Shown piece after piece: positions 9,822 to 20,695 of a stretch of 64,000 nt of DNA (position 1 is its first letter; each line of letters starts with the position of its first letter). The notes under the pieces were generated by a model. That model was not told the DNA's origin. It ran no database searches and saw only the letters and a list, made by a program, of their open reading frames with translations. The translations under genes and the position numbers were made by a program. Origin of the DNA: Crocinitomicaceae bacterium (GTDB taxonomy: Bacteria; Bacteroidota; Bacteroidia; Flavobacteriales_D; Crocinitomicaceae). The DNA lies in NCBI GenBank assembly GCA_024639405.1, contig JAHEIL010000015.1, forward strand, positions 55,018 to 119,017, given 5' to 3'.

Positions 9822-10832
9822 ATGTCAAAAGTTACAACATTAAACGAATTCATTTTAGAAGGTCAAGCTGCGCATAGTTTTGCGACAGGAGAATTAACGC
9901 GCATACTCAACGATATTGCTGTTGCTTCTAAAATTGTAAGTCGTGATGTTCGTCGCGCTGGTTTAGTTGATCACATTCTTGGCGCACAAGGAAATACGAA
10001 CGTGCAAGGCGAAGAACAACAAAAATTAGATGTTGTAGCAGATGAACAATTCATCAAAGCATTTGAATATGGCGGAGAAGTTTGCGGCATTGCATCGGAA
10101 GAAAATGATGATTTCGTAGCGTTTCAATCTGAAACTTCAAAAAATGGAAAATATGTCGTTTTATTTGACCCATTAGATGGTTCATCAAATATTGATGTAA
10201 ATGTTTCAATCGGAACAATCTTTTCAATTTACAAGCGCGTTTCTACCATTGGTGAAGAAGCAACCTTTGAAGACATGATTCAAATGGGTAACCAACAAGT
10301 AGCGGCTGGATATGTTTTATACGGTTCTTCAACCATGTTGGTTTATACAACTGGTGATGGTGTCAACGGTTTTACTTTAGACCCTTCCATTGGTGAATTT
10401 TGTTTGTCGCATCCGAATATGAAAATGCCTGTAAAAGGTCGATTGTATGCCATGAATGAAGGAAACATCAACATCTGCGAAGAAGGATTAAGAGATTACA
10501 TCGCTTATTGTCAGAGTTCAGAAAATGATTACCAAGCACCTTATTCTGGAAGATACATTGGCTCACTTGTAGCTGATTTTCACCGCAACATGATCAAAGG
10601 TGGTATTTATATTTATCCAGAAACGACAACTGCTCCAGAAGGAAGATTACGCTTGTTATACGAATGCAATCCGTTGGCGTTTATCGCTGAACAAGCTGGT
10701 GGTTTAGCAACAACAGGTAGAAAGCGCATCATGGATATTCAACCCCAACAATTGCATGAACGCGTTCCTTTTTACATCGGTTCAAAAAACATGGTTGAAA
10801 AAGCAATGAGTTGCATCGCTGCAAAAAATTAA
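9822..10832 (+). CDS. fbp: Fructose-1,6-bisphosphatase class 1
   Basis: 336 aa; [60 protein letters not shown]. Confidence 0.96.
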   Translation: MSKVTTLNEFILEGQAAHSFATGELTRILNDIAVASKIVSRDVRRAGLVDHILGAQGNTNVQGEEQQKLDVVADEQFIKAFEYGGEVCGIASEENDDFVAFQSETSKNGKYVVLFDPLDGSSNIDVNVSIGTIFSIYKRVSTIGEEATFEDMIQMGNQQVAAGYVLYGSSTMLVYTTGDGVNGFTLDPSIGEFCLSHPNMKMPVKGRLYAMNEGNINICEEGLRDYIAYCQSSENDYQAPYSGRYIGSLVADFHRNMIKGGIYIYPETTTAPEGRLRLLYECNPLAFIAEQAGGLATTGRKRIMDIQPQQLHERVPFYIGSKNMVEKAMSCIAAKN

Positions 10833-10898
10833 TTTACTGTGCTTTTTTATCCAAATAACTAATAAAATCAACGTAATTTTGCACCTTGAAAAAAAGGA

Positions 10899-13800
10899 AT
10901 GGATTTAAAAACACTCAAGCAATCTTTCTCGCAACTTCCTCAAATTGATGCTACCGCAACTCAACTTCAAAAAAGTGGAACACATGTTCAATGGAAAGGA
11001 TTGGTTGGGTCATCCAAAAGCATTTGTGCGGCTGTTTTAGCTGAACAAACACCAGGTCACCATCTTTTTATTCTACCAGACAAAGAACAAGCAGCCTATT
11101 TTTTAAATGATTTAGAAGAGTTATATCCAGAGGATAAACGCATTCTGTTTTACCCGGCTTCATACCGTGTTCCATATCAATTAGAAGAAACAGACAATGC
11201 AAACGTTGTTGCACGTGCTGAAGTTTTAGAAAAAATTAATTCTGGAAAAAATGGTTGGATTGTCACCTATCCAGAGGCACTTTTCGAAAAAGTTCCAACC
11301 AAAAAAAACTTAACTAAAAATACCCTTCGCGTAGATGTTGGGAAAACCTATTCGATCGATTTTATCAATGAATTGTTATTAGAATACCACTTCGAACGCG
11401 TTGATTTTGTTTACGAACCGGGTCAATTTTCAATTCGTGGTGGAATTGTTGATGTTTATTCCTATTCCAACGAACACCCTTATCGTATCGAGTTTTTCGG
11501 AGATGAGGTTGAATCCATTCGAACGTTTGATGCTAGCTCACAATTATCCATCGGTAATTTTAACTATTTCAATGTCATTCCAAACGTTCAAGGACAACTA
11601 AACTTAGAAGGGAACGGAACATTTTTTGAGTTTTTAGGTCAACAAGCCATTCTTTGGATTTCTTCCTTTGATCAATTGACAACAATTTTAGAAAAAGAAT
11701 ACGATAAAGCTGTTCAAATTTATACGGATTTATCCGACACAGTTAAACGGACTCTTCCAAGCGACTTGTTTTTACATCCAACGGAGGCAAAAACTACTAT
11801 TGAAGCTTATTCCTGCATTGAATGGGGTGCTGATTACCATTTCAAAGGAACAGAAATTCATCAATTTGATTTTTTACCACAACCAAGTTTCAATAAAAAT
11901 TTTGACTTATTAAGAACTGATTTAATTGCGCGAACAGAATTAAAATTTACGAATTTAATATTCTCCAATCAACCGAAACAAATCGACCGACTTTTTCAGA
12001 TTTTTGAGGATATCGGAGGCGGAGTGGAAGTTAAACCGATGCATTTAGCCTTGACAGAAGGATTTATTGCTCCTACATTAAAATTAGTATGTTTTACAGA
12101 TCATCAACTGTTTGAACGATACCATCGCTTTCGCTTAAAAGAAGGTTTCCGCCAAACCAAACAAGCCTTAACATTAAAAGAAATTTACAACCTCCAAAAA
12201 GGTGATTATGTAACACACATTGATCACGGTGTTGGACAATTTTCAGGCTTAGAAACCATTGATGTAAATGGAAAACAACAAGAAGCAATTCGCTTAGTTT
12301 ACAAAGATGGTGATGTTTTGTATGTAGGAATTCACTCGTTGCATCGCATTTCAAAATTTACGGGCAAAGATGGATCCGTTCCTAAAATGAATAAATTAGG
12401 AACGCAAGCATGGGCGACCCTTAAAAATAAAACAAAGAAAAAAATAAAAGAATTAGCATTTGATTTAATTCAATTGTATGCAAAACGCAAAAGTCAAGCT
12501 GGTTTTGCGTTTTCACCTGATTCTTACCTCCAAAACGAATTGGAAGTTTCTTTCATGTACGAAGATACGCCTGATCAATTCAAAGCGACACAAGCTATAA
12601 AAACGGATATGGAGTCGCCAACTCCTATGGATCGCTTAATCTGTGGTGATGTTGGTTTTGGCAAAACAGAAGTCGCAATCCGTGCTGCTTTTAAAGCAGT
12701 TTCAGATAGCAAACAAGTTGCTGTTTTAGTGCCAACAACTATATTATCCATGCAGCATTTCCGCAGTTTTAAAGAACGCTTGAAAGATTTTCCATGTACA
12801 GTGGATTACATCAATCGCTTTAAATCGGCCAAAGAAACAACGGCAACATTAAAAAAATTAGCAGAAGGCAAAATTGATATCTTAATTGGAACGCATGCTG
12901 TAGTTGCTGAACGGGTTAAATTCAAAGACCTCGGATTAATGATTATCGATGAGGAACAAAAATTTGGTGTTGCTGTAAAAGACAAGCTTAAAACCTTACG
13001 CGCTACTGTTGATACGTTAACCTTGACTGCTACTCCAATCCCAAGAACATTGCAATTTTCGTTGATGGGTGCGCGTGACCTAAGTATTATCAATACGCCT
13101 CCTCCCAATCGTCAACCCGTTTTAACTGAAATCATTCAATTCAACGAAGAAACATTACGCGATGCAATTGCTTATGAAGTAAGTCGAGGTGGGCAAGTTT
13201 TCTTCGTTCACAACCGATTGGCAAATATCAAAGAAATTTCTGGTATGATTCAACGCTTGTGTCCAGGAGTACGAGTTGGAATTGGCCATGGTCAAATGGA
13301 TGGAAAAGCCTTGGAAAAGATCATGTTCGATTTTATCAATGGTGAATACGATGTTTTATTAGCAACAACAATCATTGAATCTGGAATCGATATTTCTAAT
13401 GCCAATACGATCATAATCAACGACGCACATAATTTTGGATTAAGCGATTTACACCAATTAAGAGGGCGTGTTGGGCGAAGCAATAAAAAAGGATTCTGTT
13501 ATTTGGTTGCACCGAAATTTAGCATTTTAACATCCGATTCTCGAAAACGATTGGAAGCTTTGGTTCAGTTTTCAGACTTAGGTTCTGGATTCAACATAGC
13601 AATGAAAGATTTAGACATTCGTGGAGCTGGGAATATGTTGGGTGGCGAACAAAGTGGTTTCATTTCAGAAATTGGTTTTGAGATGTATCAAAAAATACTC
13701 AATGAAGCAATCGATGAATTGAGAGAAAGTGAATTCAAAGAATTGTTTGAAGAAAGAACAACTGATTCCTTATTGAATTTTGTTAAAGATTGCATCCTTG

Positions 13801-14234
13801 AAACAGATTTGGAAGTTCGTATTCCAGACGATTATGTGAACAATGTAAACGAACGACTAAGTTTATACCAGGAAATGGACAACTTGAAAAACGAAGAGGA
13901 ATTAAGTGCTTTTGGAGCGAAATTAATCGATCGATTTGGTCCTTTGCCACGTCAAGTAAATGAGTTAATTGTTTCCTTTAAATTAAGATGGTTGGCTCAA
14001 AACTTAGGCTTAGAACGCCTCGTTATCAAAGGAGGAAAAATGGTGGGCTATTTTATTCAAAATCCACAATCTCCTTTTTATGAAACAGCAACGTTTACAC
14101 AATTGCTAAACCATATTCAACGCAATGCTCAAAATTGTAAAATGAGCGAACAAAATGATCGCTTACGAATCATCTTTTCAGACGTGAAACACATTAAACA
14201 TGCGTTCGAAATATTAGAAAATTGCATCGCTTGA
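10899..14234 (+). CDS. mfd: Transcription-repair coupling factor Mfd
   Basis: 1111 aa; CarD-like domain DYVTHIDHGVGQFSGLE, helicase motifs RLICGDVGFGKTEVAIRAAFKA, LTLTATPIPRTLQFSLMGARDLS, LRGRVGRSNKKGFCYLV. Confidence 0.97.
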   Translation: MDLKTLKQSFSQLPQIDATATQLQKSGTHVQWKGLVGSSKSICAAVLAEQTPGHHLFILPDKEQAAYFLNDLEELYPEDKRILFYPASYRVPYQLEETDNANVVARAEVLEKINSGKNGWIVTYPEALFEKVPTKKNLTKNTLRVDVGKTYSIDFINELLLEYHFERVDFVYEPGQFSIRGGIVDVYSYSNEHPYRIEFFGDEVESIRTFDASSQLSIGNFNYFNVIPNVQGQLNLEGNGTFFEFLGQQAILWISSFDQLTTILEKEYDKAVQIYTDLSDTVKRTLPSDLFLHPTEAKTTIEAYSCIEWGADYHFKGTEIHQFDFLPQPSFNKNFDLLRTDLIARTELKFTNLIFSNQPKQIDRLFQIFEDIGGGVEVKPMHLALTEGFIAPTLKLVCFTDHQLFERYHRFRLKEGFRQTKQALTLKEIYNLQKGDYVTHIDHGVGQFSGLETIDVNGKQQEAIRLVYKDGDVLYVGIHSLHRISKFTGKDGSVPKMNKLGTQAWATLKNKTKKKIKELAFDLIQLYAKRKSQAGFAFSPDSYLQNELEVSFMYEDTPDQFKATQAIKTDMESPTPMDRLICGDVGFGKTEVAIRAAFKAVSDSKQVAVLVPTTILSMQHFRSFKERLKDFPCTVDYINRFKSAKETTATLKKLAEGKIDILIGTHAVVAERVKFKDLGLMIIDEEQKFGVAVKDKLKTLRATVDTLTLTATPIPRTLQFSLMGARDLSIINTPPPNRQPVLTEIIQFNEETLRDAIAYEVSRGGQVFFVHNRLANIKEISGMIQRLCPGVRVGIGHGQMDGKALEKIMFDFINGEYDVLLATTIIESGIDISNANTIIINDAHNFGLSDLHQLRGRVGRSNKKGFCYLVAPKFSILTSDSRKRLEALVQFSDLGSGFNIAMKDLDIRGAGNMLGGEQSGFISEIGFEMYQKILNEAIDELRESEFKELFEERTTDSLLNFVKDCILETDLEVRIPDDYVNNVNERLSLYQEMDNLKNEEELSAFGAKLIDRFGPLPRQVNELIVSFKLRWLAQNLGLERLVIKGGKMVGYFIQNPQSPFYETATFTQLLNHIQRNAQNCKMSEQNDRLRIIFSDVKHIKHAFEILENCIA

Positions 14235-14262
14235 ATGAAATAATTGTTAAAAAATTACATGA

Positions 14263-14297
14263 TTTGTGTATAACTTTAAATAAAATGTGTATATTTG
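14263..14297 (+). promoter_or_regulatory. Putative promoter of the rimP-nusA-infB operon (TTTG, 23 bp, TATATTTG)
   Basis: TTTG at 14263-14266 and TATATTTG at 14290-14297 match Bacteroidota -33/-7 elements. Confidence 0.6.
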
Positions 14298-14326
14298 CAG
14301 TGTATTTATGCAAAAAAGACAAGGAT

Positions 14327-14351
14327 GAGGGGACGAAAGTCCCCTCTTTTT
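14327..14351 (+). terminator. Terminator-like leader hairpin upstream of rimP
   Basis: Perfect 8-bp stem GAGGGGAC-GAAA-GTCCCCTC with a GAAA loop followed by TTTTT; ends 7 nt before the rimP ATG. Confidence 0.8.
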
Positions 14352-14358
14352 ATACCAT

Positions 14359-14835
14359 ATGATTAGTAAAAAAACAGTAGAGGCATTAATTAACGAGCGC
14401 ATCGCAGAATTAGCGAGTGGTTTGTTTGTGGTAGAACTTACGATATCATCAAACAATGTAATACACGTAGAATTAGACAAAAATCCAGGAAATGTATCTG
14501 TAATGGATTGCATGTCTGTTTCAAGAAATGTGGAGCATAATTTGGATCGAGAAGAAGAAGATTTTGAACTGCATGTTTCGTCTGCAGGATTGGATAAACC
14601 GCTGCGTGTTTTAGCTCAATATGAAAAAAACATTGGTCGTGGTGTGAAAGTAGTTTTCCACAACGGCAAAAAATTAGAAGGAACGTTAATTGCTGCTTCA
14701 GCAAACGAAATAACACTTGAGACTACCCGTCAAGAAAAACCAGAGGGTAAAAAGAAAAAAGAAACAATTGTAGAACAACATGTTTTGCAATTAGAGGAAG
14801 TAAAGGAAACAAAAATTATAATTACATTTAAATAG
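14359..14835 (+). CDS. rimP: Ribosome maturation factor RimP
   Basis: 158 aa; DCMSVSRNVEHNLDREEEDFELHVSSAGLDKPLR; followed by nusA and infB. Confidence 0.93.
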   Translation: MISKKTVEALINERIAELASGLFVVELTISSNNVIHVELDKNPGNVSVMDCMSVSRNVEHNLDREEEDFELHVSSAGLDKPLRVLAQYEKNIGRGVKVVFHNGKKLEGTLIAASANEITLETTRQEKPEGKKKKETIVEQHVLQLEEVKETKIIITFK

Positions 14836-14841
14836 GTAAAC

Positions 14842-16077
14842 ATGAACAGCCTTGAATTAGTTGAGTCATTTTCGGAATTCAAAGAATTGAAAAGCATTGA
14901 CAAACAAACAATGCAACATGTGTTGGAAGACGTATTCCGAGCAATGTTAAAAAAGAAATTCAATACAGATGAGCACATTGATGTTATCGTAAATATCGAT
15001 AAAGGAGATGTTCAAATTTTCTTGAACAAAGAAATCGTAGATGACGGTGAAGTAGAAGATCCTAATACAGAGATTGCGTATTCTGACGCTATTAAAATTG
15101 AACCTGATTTTGAAATTGGTGAAGAAGTAACAGAAGAGTTTAAGTTCGGTGATTTTGGTCGTCGTAATATTTTGTCTTTACGTCAAAACTTGATTTCTCG
15201 CATCATGGAATTAGAGAAAGATAACATCTACAAAGTTTACAAAGAACGTATTGGAGAAATTATCACAGGTGAAGTTTACCAAGTTTGGAAAAAAGAAATT
15301 ATGGTATTGGATGATGAAGGAAATGAATTAATACTTCCTAAATCAGAACAAATTCCTTCAGATTACTTCAAAAAAGGTGAAACTGTTCGTGCAGTTGTTG
15401 CGAAAGTAGACATGCGTAACAGTAGCCCTGTAATTATTCTTTCAAGAACTGCTCCTGAATTTTTAGAGCGTTTATTCGAATTAGAGGTTCCAGAAGTGTT
15501 TGATGGTTTAATTACTATTAAACGCATCGTTCGTGAGCCAGGGGAAAGAGCAAAAGTAGCTGTTGAATCTTACGATGACCGTGTTGATCCAGTTGGAGCA
15601 TGTGTTGGAATGAAAGGTTCTAGAATTCATGGAATCGTTCGTGAATTACGCAATGAAAATATTGATGTCATCAACTACACGAATAACTCACAATTATTAA
15701 TTCAACGTTCGTTATCTCCAGCTAAAATTTCATCTATTGAAATTAGCGAAGAAGATAAAAGAGCAAAAGTTTTCTTAAAACCAGACCAAGTTTCTTTGGC
15801 AATTGGTAAAGGTGGACATAACATCAAATTAGCTGGAAAATTGTGTGGCTATGAATTAGATGTTTACCGTGAAGGAGAAGTGGATGTTGAAGACGTAGAT
15901 TTAGAAGAATTTGCTGATGAAATCGATAGCTGGATCATTGATGAATTAAAAGCTGTAGGATGCGATACTGCAAAATCTGTTCTTCAAATTGGTATCAATG
16001 ATTTAATTCAACGAACTGATTTAGAAGAAGAAACAATCGAAGAAGTATTTAAAATTCTTCGCGCTGAGTTTGAATAA
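14842..16077 (+). CDS. nusA: Transcription termination/antitermination factor NusA
   Basis: 411 aa; S1 and KH domains: DPVGACVGMKGSRIHGIVRELRNENIDVI, DQVSLAIGKGGHNIKLAGKLCGYELDV. Confidence 0.96.
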   Translation: MNSLELVESFSEFKELKSIDKQTMQHVLEDVFRAMLKKKFNTDEHIDVIVNIDKGDVQIFLNKEIVDDGEVEDPNTEIAYSDAIKIEPDFEIGEEVTEEFKFGDFGRRNILSLRQNLISRIMELEKDNIYKVYKERIGEIITGEVYQVWKKEIMVLDDEGNELILPKSEQIPSDYFKKGETVRAVVAKVDMRNSSPVIILSRTAPEFLERLFELEVPEVFDGLITIKRIVREPGERAKVAVESYDDRVDPVGACVGMKGSRIHGIVRELRNENIDVINYTNNSQLLIQRSLSPAKISSIEISEEDKRAKVFLKPDQVSLAIGKGGHNIKLAGKLCGYELDVYREGEVDVEDVDLEEFADEIDSWIIDELKAVGCDTAKSVLQIGINDLIQRTDLEEETIEEVFKILRAEFE

Positions 16078-16145
16078 TTTTCAGATTCATTGTAACAAAA
16101 TAAAATAACTACTGTAAAAAGTAAAAACGAAGGACACATCATTAT

Positions 16146-18950
16146 ATGGCCGGAAAACCAATAAGATTAGGAAAAGCAGCTGGGGAACTCAATGTGGGTA
16201 TCCCTACGCTGGTTAGCTTCCTAGAATCAAAAGGAGTAAAAATCGACACGAACCCCAACACAAAGTTGGAAGGAGAACAATTCGATCTACTCAGACAAGC
16301 ATTCGCTGCAGATCAGTCAATGAAAGAGCAATCTAAATTCTCTGGTGTGACTCGCGAAAAACGTGAAACAATTTCAATCCGTGACACAAAAACGGAAGAA
16401 AAACCACAAAGAAATTCAGATGATGATGATTCTGAACCAATGAATGTGGAAGAAATTAAACGAAGTGTTTTGGAAGAACCTCAAAAAGCAGTTGCTGAAA
16501 AAACTGTTGCTCAAGAGGCTCCAATTGCTGAAAAAGAAATCCCTGCTGAGTCAGATGTGAAAACAATTGGTGAAGGGGATGTTCAAGTTCAAGTAATTGG
16601 AAGAATTGATTTAGATAAAATCAATTCTAAAACACGTCCTGACAAGAAAAAAGGAGGAAAATACGAAGCGCCAAAACAAGCGGTTGTATATACGCCAAAA
16701 GTAGAAGAAAAAACTCCTGAAGAAATTCCGACTCCAGAAGCAGAAGCGCCTAAAGAAATTGAAACAATTCGTGTTGAACGAAGAGTTTTATCTGGTCCTA
16801 CTGTATTGGGTAGAATTGAATTGCCAGTTGATAAACCAAAAACACCAGGTCAAAAACCAGGTGGCTTAAGTAATGCTGATCGTAAAAAACGTAAACGCAT
16901 TAAAAAAGTGGAAGGCGGAGCACCAAATACAGGAGGAACTCCTCAAGGTGGAGCTGCTGGAAACAAACCTGCTGGTCAAGGACAAGGACAAGGAAATAGA
17001 AACTTTAAGAAAGGTGGTCCAAATACTAAATTTGAGAAACCTGAAATTAAAGAGCAAGATATTCAAAAAGAAATCAAGGATACGTTAGCACGTCTTTCAA
17101 ACCAAGGTGGTAAATCCAAAGCTTCTAAAAACCGAAGAGCAAAACGTGATGTTGTTGCGATGCGTCGTCAAGAAGAAATGGCTGCTGCTGAAATGGAAGA
17201 AAAAGTATTGAAGTTAACAGAATTCGTAACTGTTTCTGAACTTGCTTCGATGATGAGTGTTCAACCAACTGCCGTGATTTCTGCATGTATGTCACTCGGT
17301 ATTTTTGCATCAATCAACCAACGTTTAGATGCTGAAACGATTCAAATCGTTGCAGAAGAATTTGGTTATGAAGCTGAATTTGTTAGTGCTGAAGTACAAG
17401 ATGCAATTCCACAGCAAGAAGATAAAGAAGAAGATTTAGTGGATCGCCCACCTATTATTACGGTGATGGGTCACGTAGATCATGGTAAAACTTCTTTATT
17501 GGATAAAATTCGTAACGCAAATGTAACGGAAGGTGAAGCTGGAGGAATTACACAACATATTGGAGCGTATTCTGTAACGTTGAAAGATGGTCGTAAAATG
17601 ACTTTCTTAGATACACCGGGACACGAAGCCTTTACAGCGATGCGTGCACGTGGTGCGCAAGTAACCGATGTTGCAATTATTATTGTTGCGGCTGACGATG
17701 ATGTAATGCCTCAAACAAAAGAAGCAATATCGCATGCACAAGCAGCTGGTGTTCCAATGGTTTTTGCCATCAATAAAATTGACAAACCGGGAGCAAATCC
17801 TGATAAAATTAGAGAACAACTTTCTCAAATGAATATTTTAGTGGAAGATTGGGGTGGTAAATTCCAAGTTCAAGAAATATCTGCTAAACAAAACTTAAAT
17901 ATTGATGCCTTATTAGAAAAAGTTCTTTTAGAAGCAGAAATGTTGACGCTTAAAGCAAATCCTGATAAAAACGCCATAGGAACTGTTGTTGAATCTTCAT
18001 TAGACAAAGGAAAAGGATACGTTACGAACATGCTTGTTGAAGCCGGGACATTAAAAGTTGGAGACATCGTATTGGTTGGAAGAAACTATGGTCGTGTGCG
18101 TGCAATGCACGATGAACATGGTAAAAATCTTCCACTAGCTGGTCCTTCACAACCCGTTTCAATTTTAGGAATCAATGGCGCACCAAGCGCAGGAGATAAA
18201 TTCCACGTAATGAATGATGAGCGTGAAGCGAAATCAATCGCAACGAAACGTGAACAATTGTACCGTGAACAAGGGCTTAGAACTACGAAACACATTACAT
18301 TGGATGAAATTGGTCGTCGTTTGGCAATTGGAGACTTTAAAGAATTAAACATCATTGTGAAAGGTGACGTTGATGGTTCGATTGAAGCACTTTCTGATTC
18401 TTTATTGCGTTTATCAACCGAAGAAATTCAAGTAAATATCGTACACAAAGGAGTTGGTGCCATTTCTGAGGCAGATGTCAATTTAGCATCTGCATCTGAC
18501 GCCATCATTATTGGATTCCAAGTTCGTCCATCTCTTTCAGCTCGTAAATTAGCGGAAAATGAACAAATTGATATTCGCCTTTACTCTGTCATCTACAAAG
18601 CAATTGACGAGATTAAAGCAGCAATGGAAGGAATGTTATCACCTGATATTGAAGAAAAAATCATCGGTTCTGCTGAAATTCGTGAGACATTTGAAATTAC
18701 GAAAGTTGGAACAATTGCAGGTTGTTATGTATTAGATGGTATCATTAAACGTACATCTAAAATACGTGTAATCCGTGATGGAATTGTTATTCATACAGGT
18801 GTATTAGGATCCTTGAAACGATTCAAAGACGACGTGCGTGAAGTGAAAAACAATTACGAATGTGGATTGAACATCGATAAATTCAACGATATCAAAATCA
18901 ATGACGTTGTTGAAGCATTTGAAGAAGTTGAAGTTGCAAGAAAATTGTAA
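16146..18950 (+). CDS. infB: Translation initiation factor IF-2
   Basis: 934 aa; [68 protein letters not shown]. Confidence 0.97.
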   Translation: MAGKPIRLGKAAGELNVGIPTLVSFLESKGVKIDTNPNTKLEGEQFDLLRQAFAADQSMKEQSKFSGVTREKRETISIRDTKTEEKPQRNSDDDDSEPMNVEEIKRSVLEEPQKAVAEKTVAQEAPIAEKEIPAESDVKTIGEGDVQVQVIGRIDLDKINSKTRPDKKKGGKYEAPKQAVVYTPKVEEKTPEEIPTPEAEAPKEIETIRVERRVLSGPTVLGRIELPVDKPKTPGQKPGGLSNADRKKRKRIKKVEGGAPNTGGTPQGGAAGNKPAGQGQGQGNRNFKKGGPNTKFEKPEIKEQDIQKEIKDTLARLSNQGGKSKASKNRRAKRDVVAMRRQEEMAAAEMEEKVLKLTEFVTVSELASMMSVQPTAVISACMSLGIFASINQRLDAETIQIVAEEFGYEAEFVSAEVQDAIPQQEDKEEDLVDRPPIITVMGHVDHGKTSLLDKIRNANVTEGEAGGITQHIGAYSVTLKDGRKMTFLDTPGHEAFTAMRARGAQVTDVAIIIVAADDDVMPQTKEAISHAQAAGVPMVFAINKIDKPGANPDKIREQLSQMNILVEDWGGKFQVQEISAKQNLNIDALLEKVLLEAEMLTLKANPDKNAIGTVVESSLDKGKGYVTNMLVEAGTLKVGDIVLVGRNYGRVRAMHDEHGKNLPLAGPSQPVSILGINGAPSAGDKFHVMNDEREAKSIATKREQLYREQGLRTTKHITLDEIGRRLAIGDFKELNIIVKGDVDGSIEALSDSLLRLSTEEIQVNIVHKGVGAISEADVNLASASDAIIIGFQVRPSLSARKLAENEQIDIRLYSVIYKAIDEIKAAMEGMLSPDIEEKIIGSAEIRETFEITKVGTIAGCYVLDGIIKRTSKIRVIRDGIVIHTGVLGSLKRFKDDVREVKNNYECGLNIDKFNDIKINDVVEAFEEVEVARKL

Positions 18951-18969
18951 CTATCACATAAGATTGAAA

Positions 18970-18998
18970 AAGCCCTTTTAGTTTAAAAGGGCTTTTTT
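18970..18998 (+). terminator. Rho-independent terminator after infB
   Basis: AAGCCCTTTTA-GTT-TAAAAGGGCTT followed by T run. Confidence 0.9.
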
Positions 18999-19051
18999 GT
19001 TTAATTTAACAGATTAAAGAAAATAACAATTCTTAGTTTAGGAGAAATCAG

Positions 19052-19059
19052 TAACTTTG
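19052..19059 (+). promoter_or_regulatory. -7 motif TAACTTTG upstream of tatA
   Basis: Exact TAnnTTTG 24 bp upstream of ATG, downstream of the infB terminator. Confidence 0.5.
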
Positions 19060-19082
19060 TACTAATTAAAAAAATTAAAACC

Positions 19083-19274
19083 ATGATTTTAGGAGCAATG
19101 CTTAGTCCAGGCCATATCATTTTAATATTGGCTGTCGTTTTATTATTATTCGGAGGGAAAAAAATTCCAGAATTAATGAAAGGTTTAGGCCAAGGAGTTA
19201 AAGAGTTTAAAAATGCATCTAAAGGTGAAGTAGATTCTAAAGAAGAATCTAAACCAACTGAAGAGAAAAACTAG
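19083..19274 (+). CDS. tatA: Twin-arginine translocase subunit TatA/TatE
   Basis: 63 aa; [38 protein letters not shown]. Confidence 0.93.
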   Translation: MILGAMLSPGHIILILAVVLLLFGGKKIPELMKGLGQGVKEFKNASKGEVDSKEESKPTEEKN

Positions 19275-19288
19275 TTAACACTTTTTTC

Positions 19289-20695
19289 ATGTATAAATCA
19301 TTTGCTGAAGTAAAAAATGCCCTTGCTTCGGGTAGTTCTGTTTTGGAAATCGTTGAAAGTTATTTAACGAATATCAACCAACATGCCCATTTAAATGCTT
19401 TTTTAGAAGTATTTGAACAATCAGCAAAAGAAAATGCACTACTTGTTGATGAAAAAATAAAAAAAGGAACAGCAGGACGTTTAGCAGGCATGGTGATTGG
19501 TCTAAAAGACAATCTAGCTTATAAAAATCATAAGGTATCTGCCGCTTCCAAAATATTAGAAGGATTTGAATCCATATACACTGCAACAGCTGTTCAACGT
19601 TTAATTGATGAAGATGCCATTATTATTGGCCGTTTAAATTGCGATGAATTTGCGATGGGTAGTTCTAATGAAAATTCAGCATTCGGCCCTGTAAAAAATC
19701 ACTTAAACACCAACTGTGTGCCTGGTGGTTCTTCAGGTGGCTCTGCAGTCGCAACGGGTGCAAATCTTTGTACTGCATCACTCGGAAGTGATACAGGTGG
19801 TTCGATTCGTCAGCCAGCTTCATTTACAGGAACATATGGTTTAAAACCAACCTATGGTAGAATTAGTCGCTATGGATTAATCGCATATGCTTCTTCATTT
19901 GACCAAATTGGCCCTATCACCAATACGCTTGAAGATGCAGCGCTGTTATTAGAAATAATGGGAGGAGATGATGAATACGATGCTACTGTTTCTTCTCAAC
20001 CAATTGAAAAATTCAGCACTTTTGAACCTGTTAAACCACTGAAAATTGCAGTAATTTCTGAAAGTTTAGAAGCAAAAGGAATTGATGTTGAAGTAAAACA
20101 ACACATGGATGCACTCATTTCCAAATTAAAAGAAAACGGAAATACGGTTGAAAATGTTTCCTTTCCATATTTGGATTATATGGTTCCTACTTATTACGTT
20201 TTATCAACAGCGGAAGCATCATCCAATTTAGCACGTTTTGATGGCGTACATTTTGGTCATAGAAGTCAAAATGCACAAGGCGTAGAAGCAACGTATAAAA
20301 AATCGCGGTCAGAAGCTTTTGGTCCTGAAGTTCAAAGAAGAATCATGGCTGGAACATTTGTCTTGTCGCATGGTTACTACGATGCTTACTATACGAAAGG
20401 TCAAAAAGTACGCCGCATTTTACAAAATAAAACCAACGCTATTTTTAAGGAATACGACATTATATTATTGCCAACAACACCTTCTACAGCGTTTGAATTA
20501 AATGCTGTAAAAGATCCTATTAATATGTACCTGCAAGATATTTTTACGGTTCACGCAAATTTAACAGGTAATCCTGCCATTTCTTTACCATTGGGCAAAC
20601 ATTCAAACGGCATGCCATTTGGTGTTCAAGTAATGGCCAATCATTTTGACGAAAAACAATTGTTTAATTTTTCGCATTATTTAGAAAATTTATGA
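19289..20695 (+). CDS. gatA: Asp-tRNA(Asn)/Glu-tRNA(Gln) amidotransferase subunit A
   Basis: 468 aa amidase signature family; GLKDNLAYKNHKVSAASKIL, VPGGSSGGSAVATGANLCTASLGSDTGGSIRQPASFTGTYGLKPTYGRISRYGL. Confidence 0.94.
   Translation: MYKSFAEVKNALASGSSVLEIVESYLTNINQHAHLNAFLEVFEQSAKENALLVDEKIKKGTAGRLAGMVIGLKDNLAYKNHKVSAASKILEGFESIYTATAVQRLIDEDAIIIGRLNCDEFAMGSSNENSAFGPVKNHLNTNCVPGGSSGGSAVATGANLCTASLGSDTGGSIRQPASFTGTYGLKPTYGRISRYGLIAYASSFDQIGPITNTLEDAALLLEIMGGDDEYDATVSSQPIEKFSTFEPVKPLKIAVISESLEAKGIDVEVKQHMDALISKLKENGNTVENVSFPYLDYMVPTYYVLSTAEASSNLARFDGVHFGHRSQNAQGVEATYKKSRSEAFGPEVQRRIMAGTFVLSHGYYDAYYTKGQKVRRILQNKTNAIFKEYDIILLPTTPSTAFELNAVKDPINMYLQDIFTVHANLTGNPAISLPLGKHSNGMPFGVQVMANHFDEKQLFNFSHYLENL

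Noticed and set aside
11210-11225. Further CACGTG motifs (for example near 11214, 17646, 61798, 62290, 62925) as parS sites
   Set aside because: They share only the CACGTG core; flanking arms do not match TGTTT/AAACA.
16866-17088. Overlapping short ORFs on both strands inside infB
   Set aside because: Alternative frames of the low-complexity linker of IF-2; no independent start or family match.
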